A DNA stretch of 64,000 nucleotides from an uncultured Coriobacteriales bacterium (GTDB lineage Bacteria > Actinomycetota > Coriobacteriia > Coriobacteriales > UMGS124). The DNA is taken from the NCBI GenBank assembly GCA_934636245.1, contig CAKUAI010000018.1:5547-69546 (forward strand), given 5' to 3'. Every line of letters starts with the position of its first letter. Positions within the stretch are counted from its first letter, which is position 1. The position numbers and the translations under genes are program-made. The notes under the pieces are model-generated. The model ran no database searches, was not told the origin of the DNA, and saw only the letters and a list, made by a program, of their open reading frames with translations. Below, piece after piece: positions 1-8,739 of this stretch.

Positions 1-758
1 ACCACGTTCTCAGGCATGCCCGCCATCTGCAGCAGGAACGGCTCGATGTAGCTGTACGCGGTGTAGTAGCCCGTCACCAGAATCGCAATGAACGCATAAA
101 TGCCCACAAGCGCCTTGTTCGAGAGCAGCCTCGGCAGCTTCGCAATGGTGAAGGGCTCACCCGCCGGCATCTTGGGAAACACAGCCGTAAGGTAGACGAG
201 CACCACGGCGGTAATGGCCGCCACCACCAAAAACGCCGAGCGCCAGCCCAGCGCAAGACCCACGATGCGGCCCAGCGGCATGCCAACGATGGTGGCAATC
301 GAGGATCCCGTGACCACCATGCCCAGTGCCAGCGAGCCGAACTTCTCAGGCACAAGCCTCACCGCGATGGGCGAGGCAATGGACCAGAACACCGCATGCG
401 CCATGGCCACCACAATGCGGCCGGCCACAAGCATCCAATAGCTGCTCGAGGCAACCGTGACGACCTGCCCGGCAAGGAAGACGCATATCACGCAGAGCAG
501 CACGCGCTTGAGCGCAAAGCGCGAAGCGAACATCATGAGCGGCAGCGACAGCAGCATGACGCTCCAGGCGTACACGGTGATGACGGCGCCCATCACCGAC
601 TCGTTGACGCCCAGGTCAGAGGCCATGTCGGTGAGCAAAGCCACAGGCATGAACTCCGAGGTGTTGAAGATAAAGGCAGACAGAGTGATGCCGAGCAACG
701 GCAGCCACTGCCGCAATCCCATCTTCTCGTCACTCGCCTTTTGCGCCAGCTCATCCAT
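1..758 (-). CDS. MFS efflux transporter, SotB-like (3' end outside window)
   Basis: Only the first ~252 codons are present; the gene runs off the left edge. Translating the minus strand from the ATG at 758 gives MDELAQKASDEKMG followed by hydrophobic segments of a 12-TM DHA1-type major facilitator. The first helix reads ITLSAFIFNTSEFMPVALL, and later stretches such as MAHAVFWSIASPIAVRL and MPLGRIVGLALGWRSAF match the SotB/AraJ/NepI group of proton-driven sugar or purine-nucleoside effluxers. The family and the inner-membrane efflux role are confident; the substrate is not. It is separated from the upstream Uma2 gene by a strong hairpin, so it is probably transcribed on its own. Confidence 0.85.
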   Translation of the reverse strand, partial: MDELAQKASDEKMGLRQWLPLLGITLSAFIFNTSEFMPVALLTDMASDLGVNESVMGAVITVYAWSVMLLSLPLMMFASRFALKRVLLCVICVFLAGQVVTVASSSYWMLVAGRIVVAMAHAVFWSIASPIAVRLVPEKFGSLALGMVVTGSSIATIVGMPLGRIVGLALGWRSAFLVVAAITAVVLVYLTAVFPKMPAGEPFTIAKLPRLLSNKALVGIYAFIAILVTGYYTAYSYIEPFLLQMAGMPENV

Positions 759-863
759 ACCGCCGTCGTCCCTCCCGAATCTCACTCTCAAATTGCGGCG
801 GCAATTCTAGGCGTGTTGGGGCCGATGAATCGTGAACAGCATGTCAAATCAAAGACGCCACAT

Positions 864-904
864 GAAAACGGGCGGCCCCACTCGCGCGCGGGCCGCCCGT
901 TTTC
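864..904 (-). terminator. Strong hairpin terminator after the Uma2 gene
   Basis: A 15-bp perfect stem (gaaaacgggcggccc at 864-878 pairing with 890-904) with an 11-base loop. It carries T-rich ends on both strands, so it can act in both directions. It lies between the Uma2 stop codon and the MFS start. Confidence 0.7.
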
Positions 905-940
905 ATTATCCCGCGAGAATGAGAGCCCTAATCCTCTAGA

Positions 941-1019
941 CGATGAACGAGTGGGCCGTGCGACGCTTCACCATTGCAGCACCGCGGGCAGAAAACGTGT
1001 TCGATGAGGCCAATCGGAC
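941..1019 (+). repeat. Dispersed 63-bp repeat, copy A
   Basis: Core 941-1003, extending with weaker similarity to 1019. It aligns without gaps to cores at 1753-1815 (inverted), 25934-25996 (direct) and 41354-41416 (inverted), all exactly 63 bp. It sits between a stop codon and a terminator. An open frame ATG...TAA (953-1022) crosses it and reads RRFTIAAPRAENVFDE in the conserved part. Confidence 0.8.
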
Positions 1020-1577
1020 TTAATCATCCCCTAGAAGCTCTGCGATGCCAATCTTCAATTCTCCCTGGTAGATGCCCACAGGCACAGACACGTTAAACGG
1101 GTAGATGATGGGGGCAAAATGCTCCTCGCCAAAATGGTACACAGTAGTCATTGCCTTGTCGGGGTCGACGATCCAATACTCACGCACGCCGGCTTCAAGG
1201 TACAGGTTGAGCTTTTTGACATAGTCCATGCGCACACTTGAACGCGACACCACTTCGACGACAAAATCAGGCGCACCTTCACATCCCCTGTCGGAAAGCT
1301 TGGAAGGGTCGCAGACGACGAGGATGTCGGGCTCAACGTAGGTGGAATCATCGGCGTTGAGGTTGACGGCAAAGGGAGAAACATAGGCCTTGCACGGCCC
1401 TCCCTTGCGCTGGATGTAATCGCGAAGCAGCCATACGAGTCCGGAAACAATCTCTTGATGCTTTCTGCTAGGCGGCGCCATGCTGTACAGCTCGCCATCG
1501 ATAAGCTCCGCGCGGGTCCCCTCGGGTAACGCCCAGTAATCTTGTGCAGTAAAGAAATCTCGCTGCGGCAGTGGCAT
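1020..1577 (-). CDS. Uma2 family (DUF820) putative restriction-like nuclease
   Basis: A 185-residue protein with the Uma2/DUF820 pattern of the PD-(D/E)XK fold: an early acidic segment (RAELIDGELYSMAPPS), the central YVEPDILVVCD, then PDFVVEVVSRSS, and DYVKKLNLYLEAGVREYWIVD where the family places its catalytic Asp/Glu/Lys. Length is normal for the family. These proteins are abundant in cyanobacteria and actinobacteria, often in many copies; nuclease activity is predicted from the fold and the cellular role is unknown. It is monocistronic, with a hairpin terminator downstream and another upstream that ends the next gene. Confidence 0.88.
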   Translation of the reverse strand: MPLPQRDFFTAQDYWALPEGTRAELIDGELYSMAPPSRKHQEIVSGLVWLLRDYIQRKGGPCKAYVSPFAVNLNADDSTYVEPDILVVCDPSKLSDRGCEGAPDFVVEVVSRSSVRMDYVKKLNLYLEAGVREYWIVDPDKAMTTVYHFGEEHFAPIIYPFNVSVPVGIYQGELKIGIAELLGDD

Positions 1578-1660
1578 GGCAGTCGCCTCTCATCACAAGT
1601 GCCTCTTCCCCGCAATTGTACCCGATTGCACAACCCCTCCGCCCGCCTCCCACACATGCC

Positions 1661-1700
1661 ACGAAAACGGGCGGCCCCGCTTGCGCGAAGGCCGCCCGCC
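1661..1700 (-). terminator. Hairpin terminator after the ferredoxin-like gene
   Basis: Stem cgggcggcc (1668-1676) pairs with ggccgcccg (1690-1698). Read on the minus strand it ends in a gttttcg run, as expected for a terminator of the gene at 1844-3280. Its sequence closely resembles the hairpin at 864-904. Confidence 0.6.
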
Positions 1701-1736
1701 TGTCTCACATGGCTTACTTTGCCAGGAAACGATGAT

Positions 1737-1815
1737 TACCGATTAGCCTCACCGAACACGGTTCCTGCCTGCGGCGTTGCAATGTTGAAGCGCCACGCGG
1801 CCTACTTGTTCATCG
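1737..1815 (-). repeat. Dispersed 63-bp repeat, copy B
   Basis: Core 1753-1815, inverted relative to copy A and about 80% identical with no gaps. As with copy A, it lies just after a minus-strand gene (ending 1844) and before a hairpin terminator. The conserved frame reads WRFNIATPQAGTVFGEANR and then a stop; its upstream in-frame ATG is separated from it by a TAG. Confidence 0.75.
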
Positions 1816-1843
1816 GCCTAGCTCGCCGAGCTCCTCGCGCAGC

Positions 1844-3280
1844 TTAGCCCACGAAGTCGACGATGTTGTCGCGGTGCAGGCGCTCCATGGCGATCGAGCG
1901 GTGGCTGTCGAGGTAGTCCTCGGGCAGAGCGTGCGCGGGGTAGTCCTCGCGGGCGCGCAGGATGCGGGCCTCGGCGGGGCACACCTTGATGCACTGGCCG
2001 CAACGCACGCAAGCCAGGTTGTGCGTGCAGGCGCCGTCGGGGCCGTCGAGCGCGATGGCCTCCATGGGGCAGCGCTCCACGCAGGCGCCGCACTTGATGC
2101 ACTTCTCGGCGTCGTAGTCGAGCCAGTAGCCGTTGAAGTTCTTCCACGCAGGCAGGCCGTTGAGCGCCATGCCCTTGAAGCCCATGAGGTTGCCGCAGGA
2201 GCTGCCGTGGCACAGGCACATGATGTCGGCGTCCTTCGTTGCGATGGACTCCACCACCATGCCGGTCTCAATGGCGTCCTCGTAAATGGCGATGGCCTCG
2301 TCCTGCGTGATCTGCTCGCCGATGCCCTGCTCGATGAAGTACTCGGCCATCTCGCCCAGCGACAGGCAGGTGCGGCGCGGGTGCTCCTCGGGGAACGGCA
2401 CGCCGATGCCCTCCCACATCAGGCGGCACTGGCAGGGGGAAACGGTGATCGTCTTGTGGCGCTTGATGATGGCGCGCCAGTCGTTGTACGGCAGGAACTC
2501 GTCCTCGGCGATGACGTCCTCACTGATGGGGTAGGTGCGGAACAGCGGGAAGGTGTTGTCGAAGTCGTCCCAACCGGCACCGTTGACGCCCCAGACGTTG
2601 TCGGCGTTGAACTCAGCCATGCGCGCAACGGTGTCCTCGCCGGCCTCCTTGGCGGTGAAGTAGGCCTTGAGCTCGGTGAACTCCCACCAGCCGTTGATGT
2701 GCGGCAGCAGCATGTAGTAGTCGGCGTCGCCGCGGTTCATATGGTAGATGAGGCACTTGCCGGCCATGTGGGTGAGAATCTCCTGGCACTCCTCGACCGT
2801 GCGGCCACTTGCCAGGCTGTAATCGTAGGCGTTGAAGATGGACAGCAGCGGCATCTCAAGCTCCCATGCCGCCTCCTCCTCGGTCCAGTTGCTCATGAGC
2901 ATCTGGTAACTCGTGGAATCGGGCTCGCTGCCCAGGCCCTTGCCCATGTGGTTGATGCGGTTGCGCAGGTTCACGTACACGGCCGGGATGACGGTGCCGT
3001 CGTCGAAGGTGACGTCCTCGTCGGTCATCTCGATGGTGGTGAGGTCGGCAAGCGGGTAGCGATACGTGGTGGGGTCAACCCACTCAGGGCACATCGCGTC
3101 AAGCTGGTCGAGCTGGGTCACGCCATCGATGCCGGCCTTGGCGGGCACGTCGGGATGCGCGTCAAGCGCATGCGCCTGGCTGACGACCTTGCCGTCGGCG
3201 TCAAACGCGACGGTGGCGCCCATCGTGGCAACGGCCATACCGGCGGCACCAGCGACAAAACCCCTACGGGACATCTCCAT
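1844..3280 (-). CDS. Tat-exported 4Fe-4S ferredoxin-domain protein
   Basis: A 478-residue protein. The start at 3280 is chosen because the minus strand has an AGGGAG ribosome site 7 bases upstream and the product then begins MEMSRRGFVAGAAGMAVA, a twin-arginine signal. The middle (~residues 280-400) has CQCR and CLSLG, then CLCHGSSCGNL. The C-terminus carries two ferredoxin motifs, CIKCGACVERCP and CVRCGQCIKVCP, enough for two [4Fe-4S] clusters. It probably shuttles electrons outside the membrane, but no partner oxidoreductase is adjacent. The CxC-type cysteines ahead of the ferredoxin domain suggest an additional metal site. Redox function is likely; the pathway is unknown. Confidence 0.85.
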   Translation of the reverse strand: MEMSRRGFVAGAAGMAVATMGATVAFDADGKVVSQAHALDAHPDVPAKAGIDGVTQLDQLDAMCPEWVDPTTYRYPLADLTTIEMTDEDVTFDDGTVIPAVYVNLRNRINHMGKGLGSEPDSTSYQMLMSNWTEEEAAWELEMPLLSIFNAYDYSLASGRTVEECQEILTHMAGKCLIYHMNRGDADYYMLLPHINGWWEFTELKAYFTAKEAGEDTVARMAEFNADNVWGVNGAGWDDFDNTFPLFRTYPISEDVIAEDEFLPYNDWRAIIKRHKTITVSPCQCRLMWEGIGVPFPEEHPRRTCLSLGEMAEYFIEQGIGEQITQDEAIAIYEDAIETGMVVESIATKDADIMCLCHGSSCGNLMGFKGMALNGLPAWKNFNGYWLDYDAEKCIKCGACVERCPMEAIALDGPDGACTHNLACVRCGQCIKVCPAEARILRAREDYPAHALPEDYLDSHRSIAMERLHRDNIVDFVG

Positions 3281-3578
3281 GATGTTCTCCCTCTCCTCGT
3301 TGTACACGCGGTCTCCCCCCGCGTGGGCCCCTCCCTTTGGGCTTACGCGGAGTGTACAACGCCGGAATTTGGAAGCGCCATCACCCGCCGCGCTCGCCGC
3401 CTGACAGTTTGGCTCGATTGTCAGGCATGGAGAGTGGCGACCGGACCCCGCCGCTGGGTCCATCAAATGAGCCAGGTCGCCTTCGGCCAATTCCGACCTG
3501 TCCGCCTTCCGAGAAGTACCCTTCGCCCCCACCCCCCGGCGGCAACATGCACAACGCACCCCATTCAACGATGCCAGT
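3281..3578. other. Gene-free leader upstream of the ferredoxin-like gene
   Basis: About 300 bases with no credible coding frame. The frame that extends the 1844-3280 gene upstream is open, but it is Cys/Arg/Pro-rich and lacks a ribosome site. I see the ribosome site near 3290 but no clear promoter boxes. Confidence 0.4.
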
Positions 3579-3709
3579 CAAATAAGAATCAAATAGCAAG
3601 CAAATAAGATTTGGTTGCTAGTTCACAACAAAACAGCTGGTAGATTGGCTGAATTGCTTCTTGGGAGCCGGTGTTTCAGGCAAAAGCCGGTTTACGAGTC
3701 AAATAAGAA
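3579..3709 (+). repeat. ~130-bp direct repeat, copy 1 (beside the AlbA_2 gene)
   Basis: Near-identical to 5330-5459 in the same orientation. Both begin caaataagaatcaaatagca, contain agctggtagattgg and tgggagccggtg, and end tttacgagtcaaataaga. The octamer caaataag occurs at both ends and internally. The pair brackets the AlbA_2/HATPase gene. Confidence 0.9.
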
Positions 3710-3739
3710 GCATATGGGCATGCGACGTTGTATAAGAGC

Positions 3740-3779
3740 GTGGCATCACCAGCGAATACCCTCACGCTGGTGATGCCAC
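3740..3779 (-). terminator. Perfect 15-bp hairpin after the AlbA_2 gene
   Basis: gtggcatcaccagcg (3740-3754) pairs perfectly with 3765-3779. It lies 34 bases past the minus-strand stop at 3813. The T-run after it is weak, so it may be a terminator or an mRNA-end stabiliser. Confidence 0.6.
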
Positions 3780-3812
3780 CACAACGGGGGTATCAATCAC
3801 GCCTGGAACATA

Positions 3813-5270
3813 TCAAGCCCACCAGGGCACATAGCGCATGTTCTTCTTTGATGCGGCAGGATCGAGCTGTTTGATAAGCCCTTGCTCCATACACTCCCGC
3901 ACAAGGCGAGACACTTGTGCCGACTGGGAATCGCTCAACCCAAAACGCTCACGAAGCGACTTATTCGTAGCGGCATCCGCATTGGCATACTTGACGCACG
4001 CATGCCAATAACAACCCATCCGTCGTTCATCAGGCGTAAGGTTCTTGAAAGGGATATCGGCAAACAGTACCACGCGCGTATTGTTGCCAGCCGTCTCTAT
4101 GCGAGGCGCCGGCAGTTGCCTGAGTTCACAAGCCGCCACCATCTTGTCCCAGCCGCTGCCTGCCTCTTCGCAAAGATCGAGCCTGCGCAAAAGCGCAGCC
4201 ATCTGCTCGTTGCGCGAACGCGGCGGGTCGTTGAGGATGCGCATGGTGTCAACAAGGGGTACGCCGGGATTTGTAATCTCAACCCGATTCGAAAACACCT
4301 CGATAAGAGGGCCGGCGCCCGTAATGCCGAAATCCTGGTGGATAAGCGCGTTTGCGACTGCCTCGCGAATCGCGATTTCAGGCAGTTGCGGCACCTCACG
4401 CCTCGTGGCGCGCTCTATGACAGTCGTAGCGGGAAGCAAGTCGAGCACATGTCCCACAATGTCATCAAGGCACAGGACATATCCCTGGGAAAACGTTCTT
4501 TGGCGGCTCATGACCAAACGCCCATCGCCGCCATACTGAATCACTCGCGCAGCCTTGCGAGCAACCGAGGGGAACTCAGAGAAGTTCTTTGCAAATAGCA
4601 AGGCCCCCATATTGGTTATTGAGATCAGGCCGTTATCCTGGATAAAAGCAAGATTTTCTTGCACGAGGTAATGAACGACGCCTTCGACATCGCGAATAGT
4701 GGGCAGGCCCTGTCGCTCAAAATATGCCTCGAAACCCAGCAAGTCAGTCACATCATCGAGGGCAATGTCACTTGCCGCAATTTGAGACTCATATGCGGCA
4801 TGCTGGATCTTGGTCCACAGCTCCAACTCGCGTTGCGAACCCCTGACAAGCTCATGAGAACTGCCACCGGACCGGATGTACGCCTTGCCGTCAAACAGCA
4901 CGAGACTTTGAGCGGCAGGCCATATGCGCAGAAGAACGAGGCTCATCCCGTCGATATGGACGGATTCGAATTCAAATTGGGCGTTATCCGACAATTTCAG
5001 CCGCAGCCACAGCTCAAGCTCCTGCGAACCTTTGCGAGCCAACTTGGGGTCGAATGTCGTGCCAACCACGGCATGCGTCGCATCGTCAATGCCCCATACC
5101 TTGTAAGCAAAGCGCCGCTCGAGTCTTGCCGCCGAGTTGGCAAGCGCCGAGATGTCTCGTCCGATTTGCTCCGGGCTAGCGTTGTTCGCCTTAAATTCAA
5201 CGTACTCGGTCTCGCTTGGCAACCGGCGCAATTCCTCGATGAGAAGCTCAGCATTCTCAAACGGCGACAT
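3813..5270 (-). CDS. AlbA_2 / HATPase_c_4 (Schlafen-like, RecG-related) ATP-binding protein
   Basis: A 485-residue protein starting at 5270, with AAGGAGG 6 bases upstream. The N-terminus (EYVEFKANNASPEQIGRDIS) is the AlbA_2/Schlafen AAA_4 domain. The centre has REAVANALIHQDFG and VEITNPGVPL, the N-box and G-box-like parts of the HATPase_c_4 domain. The C-terminus is a winged-helix-like tail. Such proteins are annotated as putative transcriptional regulators or RecG-like helicases, and some relatives occur in defence islands; the function is not established. It is bracketed by ~130-bp direct repeats and looks less GC-rich than its neighbours, so it may have been acquired as a unit. Confidence 0.85.
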   Translation of the reverse strand: MSPFENAELLIEELRRLPSETEYVEFKANNASPEQIGRDISALANSAARLERRFAYKVWGIDDATHAVVGTTFDPKLARKGSQELELWLRLKLSDNAQFEFESVHIDGMSLVLLRIWPAAQSLVLFDGKAYIRSGGSSHELVRGSQRELELWTKIQHAAYESQIAASDIALDDVTDLLGFEAYFERQGLPTIRDVEGVVHYLVQENLAFIQDNGLISITNMGALLFAKNFSEFPSVARKAARVIQYGGDGRLVMSRQRTFSQGYVLCLDDIVGHVLDLLPATTVIERATRREVPQLPEIAIREAVANALIHQDFGITGAGPLIEVFSNRVEITNPGVPLVDTMRILNDPPRSRNEQMAALLRRLDLCEEAGSGWDKMVAACELRQLPAPRIETAGNNTRVVLFADIPFKNLTPDERRMGCYWHACVKYANADAATNKSLRERFGLSDSQSAQVSRLVRECMEQGLIKQLDPAASKKNMRYVPWWA

Positions 5271-5329
5271 CCCAACCTCCTTGCAACAACAACTTTGCTG
5301 AAAGTATATCGCCTTCGGAGACTAGCAAG

Positions 5330-5459
5330 CAAATAAGAATCAAATAGCAAGCAAATAAGATTTGGTTGCCAGCTTAGTACAAAATAGCTGGTAGATTGGA
5401 TGAGTCACTCTTTGGGAGCCGGTGATTCGGGCAAAAGACGGTTTACGAGTCAAATAAGA
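5330..5459 (+). repeat. ~130-bp direct repeat, copy 2 (upstream of the AlbA_2 gene)
   Basis: Second copy of the repeat at 3579-3709. It begins 59 bases upstream of the AlbA_2 start, so it covers that gene's likely promoter, and ends just downstream of the PIN gene stop at 5477. Confidence 0.9.
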
Positions 5460-5476
5460 CAGCGCGGATTCGGGAA

Positions 5477-5983
5477 CTACTTGAGCGCCTGCAGATATGC
5501 CAGCGCATCGGTGCAGGAAAGGGCCGCAACGGGGCTGTGCTTGAGTAGGTTTTGGTCGTTGGTCACCAGGCAATCGGCACGGGCGCGCTGCGCCGCCGCC
5601 ACGACGAGGTTGTCCTCATAGTCCTCGTGCAGGCACCGCTGTCTGCGGGCCATCCACACGTCCGCCTGATCGCACGCCACTGCAGTTGCGATCTCATCCA
5701 TGACCGAAAGGCAACTCCAGGCCACCTCGCCCGCCGCCTTCGCTCCTACTTCAGGCGTCGCGTTCCCGAATTGCAGACGATAGTTCCTTTTGAAGTCGGC
5801 GCTTATAAGATAGAACAGGTCCTTTGTGCTCGTGACTGCGTACAGCAACTCGATACCCGTGCGATTTGCGGCGTCGAGCAGTTCGCGGGCCTGCTGGGAA
5901 CCAACCCTCAATCCCAGGAAGTAGTCGAGCCATATGTTGGTGTCCACAACAATCGAGCGCCAGGGCACACTCACGACTCCCAC
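5477..5983 (-). CDS. PIN-domain ribonuclease toxin (VapC-like)
   Basis: A 168-residue protein with PIN-domain acidic residues in the expected order: Asp14 in VVDTNIWLD, the EDYED cluster at 120-124, and Asp143 in LVTND. These would bind the metal for RNA cleavage. The gene overlaps the upstream antitoxin gene by 13 bp, the usual toxin-antitoxin arrangement with antitoxin first. The cellular target (tRNA, rRNA or mRNA) cannot be read from the sequence. Confidence 0.87.
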   Translation of the reverse strand: MGVVSVPWRSIVVDTNIWLDYFLGLRVGSQQARELLDAANRTGIELLYAVTSTKDLFYLISADFKRNYRLQFGNATPEVGAKAAGEVAWSCLSVMDEIATAVACDQADVWMARRQRCLHEDYEDNLVVAAAQRARADCLVTNDQNLLKHSPVAALSCTDALAYLQALK

Positions 5984-6384
5984 CCCATCAGCTCGCCATA
6001 ACGCTCCTGATACGCCAAATCCCGCAGCTCATCATAGGAAAGCTCTGCCGTGGAAGAAGGCGCCGGAATGACCCCCATCGCCCGATACGCATCCTCGACA
6101 ACGCGCGCCCCTTTGCCAATCGCTTCGGCACGGCGGCGCTGCGCGGCATTCAAATCGGCCTTTTGCGCCTCAGCCCTCTCGGGAAAGAGCGCCCTCTGAA
6201 TCGCTTCGGGGTTGTCGGTGTTGCGCGCGGCAAGTTCCCACAGCGCACGGATTGCCTGCGAGGGCGACAGCCCCGCCCCCGACAGCGCCTCATCGCCACG
6301 CTGCTTGAGCGCAGGGTTCAACCGCGCGTTTATCTGGGCAGTCGCGCCTGCCCGAGGCTCCCTTTCCACCACCGCAACAGCCAT
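5971..6384 (-). CDS. RelB/DinJ-like ribbon-helix-helix antitoxin
   Basis: A 137-residue protein. Residues ~17-55 (INARLNPALKQRGDEAL, then GLSPSQAIRALWELAA) match the DNA-binding half of RelB/DinJ antitoxins, which bind the operon promoter. The remainder is a charged helical tail (~80-137) that would wrap the toxin. It overlaps the PIN gene by 13 bp. Pairing a RelB-type antitoxin with a PIN toxin rather than RelE is a common mix-and-match. Confidence 0.82.
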   Translation of the reverse strand: MAVAVVEREPRAGATAQINARLNPALKQRGDEALSGAGLSPSQAIRALWELAARNTDNPEAIQRALFPERAEAQKADLNAAQRRRAEAIGKGARVVEDAYRAMGVIPAPSSTAELSYDELRDLAYQERYGELMGWES

Positions 6385-6563
6385 GGTCCACCGCCTTTCG
6401 CACCCGCTGCTTCACGCCCAGTTTAGCCCCGCAAGCCACCCTTTGTAAAGCATGTATAGCAATCCAATCGCCGAGCAAGCGCCCGTCTTCCCAACAAGAC
6501 GCAAATTCGCCGGATACAGACGCCGCCTGCGCCACCCTAGCGCACGGGGCATGCCCATCGCCG

Positions 6564-8006
6564 CTAGCGCGCGGACTCCTCGTAGAGGACGTTGAGGCCG
6601 TCGGGAAGGTAGGGGGTGTCGCTGGAGAGCCGCACGGCATAGTCGCCCGTGAGCGGGTCGGTGATGCCGACGCCGATGGTGAAGCCGTCCCAATACCGCT
6701 GGTCAAACGGCACGGACGCCTTGATCGTGAACTCCTCGCCGTCGCACAGGTCCGACAGCACCAGGGGCAGCGCGGTGTCATAGACCACCTCGCCGGATGA
6801 GTCGCGCACCTCGAGCGTGACGGCCCAGTCGGCATACAGCGGGGCGACGCCGTCGTTTTTCCACTCCATGGTGATGTCCCAGCACCGCGTGAGCGCGTCG
6901 AAGCGCACGTCGAGCTCAGACACCCACAGGCGGTATCCCAAGAGCCCGCGCACCATGTGCGCGCCCGCACTCTCGGCATATTCCCTCTTGGGATAATGGG
7001 GACCGATGAAGGTCATGTGCGAGGCGCGCAGCAGGCTGAGCGTCTGGACGATGTTGTCGCCCAGCATGTAGCCCATGTCGAGCGAGCTCGTGAACTCGCC
7101 TCCCACCGGCGCCGTGCGCCAGATGTCCTCGACGGGGGTGTAGGCAATCTCGTGGTCGGCAGCCTCTTGGGCGCCGCCCGCCAACTGCCAGGTGAGCCAC
7201 TCGAGGGTATCGTCAGGCGAGCCTGTCATATCATTGTACACGCCTGCCCCGCCCTCAACGCTCAAGGCATAGTTTCGCCTGGTCAAAAGGTGCGCCTGCG
7301 GAAAAGCGCTCTGATATTGGGAGTAGTATTCCCGACAGATGCGCTCCCTGGGCATGGCCGGCACGCCCGACTCCTCAAGCGTGTGCCACTCGCCCCAATG
7401 ACCGAGGGTTCCCAGCTCCACATACGAGACGAACGTGTCCTGACTCGCCCAGGCACCGAGCGCCGCTATGGCGCGGGCATGCGCCGCCCGGAACGTGGTA
7501 TTGGAATAGTCGGGCGCATACCCCTTGCCATACGCGTTGTCGTAGTCCACCCCGTCACCGGTTTCGTTGTACAGCCACTGAGGGATGTCGCGATGGGCTT
7601 CGTCACCAGGGACATCGCACACAAAGCGCAGCACGGCGTGCTTGCCCTCGGCTCGCCAGCGAGCGATGTTGTTTTTCTTCTCGAGCGAGGCGATGTCGAA
7701 GGTGCCCTCCTGCGGCTCCCACTCGGCCCAGGTGAGGTCGATATACACGAGTTGCTCGTCTGCGGCCGTGCTCTTGCTGTCGGCGGCAGCGGCAAATCCC
7801 ATAAGAGGATTCGAATCCGCCGAGGCATAGCCGGGCCGCACCGTGAAACTCAGCGAGTCAACGTATGCAACAAGCGAGGCGGCCGCAACCGCGAAGCACG
7901 CGAAGATCACGAGCGCCGCCACCGGCACGCGAAAGCGACGCCCGCCGGACGCAGCCGAACCATCGCGGGCCGCCGCCGCAGCGCATCCGGGCACTACGTT
8001 AGCCAT
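6564..8006 (-). CDS. DUF4832 protein, last gene of the Pel operon
   Basis: A 480-residue membrane-anchored protein. It has a basic N-terminus, one TM helix at ~28-48, then a DUF4832-type domain (motifs such as NPLMGFA, YIDLTWAEWEP, ELGTLGHWGEWHT) that looks like a TIM-barrel glycosidase, followed by a beta-sandwich tail (~370-480). It overlaps the upstream DUF4956 gene by 8 bp. In the Pseudomonas pel system PelA supplies both hydrolase and deacetylase domains; here the deacetylase is a separate gene, so this protein may supply the hydrolase part. That role is inference from position only. Confidence 0.75.
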   Translation of the reverse strand: MANVVPGCAAAAARDGSAASGGRRFRVPVAALVIFACFAVAAASLVAYVDSLSFTVRPGYASADSNPLMGFAAAADSKSTAADEQLVYIDLTWAEWEPQEGTFDIASLEKKNNIARWRAEGKHAVLRFVCDVPGDEAHRDIPQWLYNETGDGVDYDNAYGKGYAPDYSNTTFRAAHARAIAALGAWASQDTFVSYVELGTLGHWGEWHTLEESGVPAMPRERICREYYSQYQSAFPQAHLLTRRNYALSVEGGAGVYNDMTGSPDDTLEWLTWQLAGGAQEAADHEIAYTPVEDIWRTAPVGGEFTSSLDMGYMLGDNIVQTLSLLRASHMTFIGPHYPKREYAESAGAHMVRGLLGYRLWVSELDVRFDALTRCWDITMEWKNDGVAPLYADWAVTLEVRDSSGEVVYDTALPLVLSDLCDGEEFTIKASVPFDQRYWDGFTIGVGITDPLTGDYAVRLSSDTPYLPDGLNVLYEESAR

Positions 8007-8682
8007 GGTACTCGCCGTTGTATTGGACCAGCGTCACGTCGTTCACGCCCTCGATGGCCTCGATCTTCTCGACGAACGCCACGTCGTTGTTCTTGCAGAA
8101 CACCTCGACGATCATCTCCGTTACGCCCTTGCGTAGCGTGGTGCTCTTGAGCTGGAACTTCATGCCTCCCATGCGGCGCAGGATCTCGTCGCCGGCGCGC
8201 TGGCCCTCGTAGTGGGCCACCATGAGGAAGATGGATCCAGACTGCTGGCGCACGTAGAGCACCCACACTACAGCCACCATCACGACGCTCGAGATGGCAG
8301 CGAGCGCGTAGAGGCTCGCACCCGCAGTGATGCCTGCGGTGATGGCCCAGAAGAGGTAGAGCAAATCCATTGGGTCCTTGACGGCGGTACGGTAGCGCAC
8401 GATTGACAGAGCACCCACCATACCCAGCGAGATGACGACGTTGGTGGAGATAGCCAGCGTCACCATACACGTGAGCACGCACATGCCCACAAGCGTCGTG
8501 GCAAAGGAGCGAGAGAACACCACGCCGCCGAAGAACCGCCGGTAGATGACGTAGATGAAGAGGCCCAGTGCAAGCGCCACGAGCAGCGAGATGATCATCG
8601 AGGTAAGCGTGGAGGAGGTGACTGCCTGGCGCGAGAGGAAGTCCTCCCACACGGAGTTCTTGAAGAAGTCTTGGAAGCTCAT
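7999..8682 (-). CDS. DUF4956 membrane protein
   Basis: A 227-residue protein with four predicted TM segments between ~25 and ~145 (ISLLVALALGLFIYVIYRRF, then FATTLVGMCVLTCMVTLAI, and others). The family-typical SLGMVGALSIVRYRTAVKDP loop and a cytosolic alpha/beta tail follow. DUF4956 genes commonly sit beside VTC-domain polyphosphate polymerase and CotH genes, as here. It is 57 bp downstream of the VTC gene. A membrane partner of the VTC protein is plausible; the biochemical function is unknown. Confidence 0.85.
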   Translation of the reverse strand: MSFQDFFKNSVWEDFLSRQAVTSSTLTSMIISLLVALALGLFIYVIYRRFFGGVVFSRSFATTLVGMCVLTCMVTLAISTNVVISLGMVGALSIVRYRTAVKDPMDLLYLFWAITAGITAGASLYALAAISSVVMVAVVWVLYVRQQSGSIFLMVAHYEGQRAGDEILRRMGGMKFQLKSTTLRKGVTEMIVEVFCKNNDVAFVEKIEAIEGVNDVTLVQYNGEYHG

Positions 8683-8739
8683 CGAGGATGTTTCCTTTCA
8701 AACCTAAAAAACGCGGCGCGGTTGCAATCTATGCGGCCT

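Noticed and set aside
1874..3607. A 577-codon open frame opposite the ferredoxin-like gene
   Set aside because: The minus strand encodes two perfect ferredoxin motifs and a Tat signal; the plus frame has no recognisable feature.
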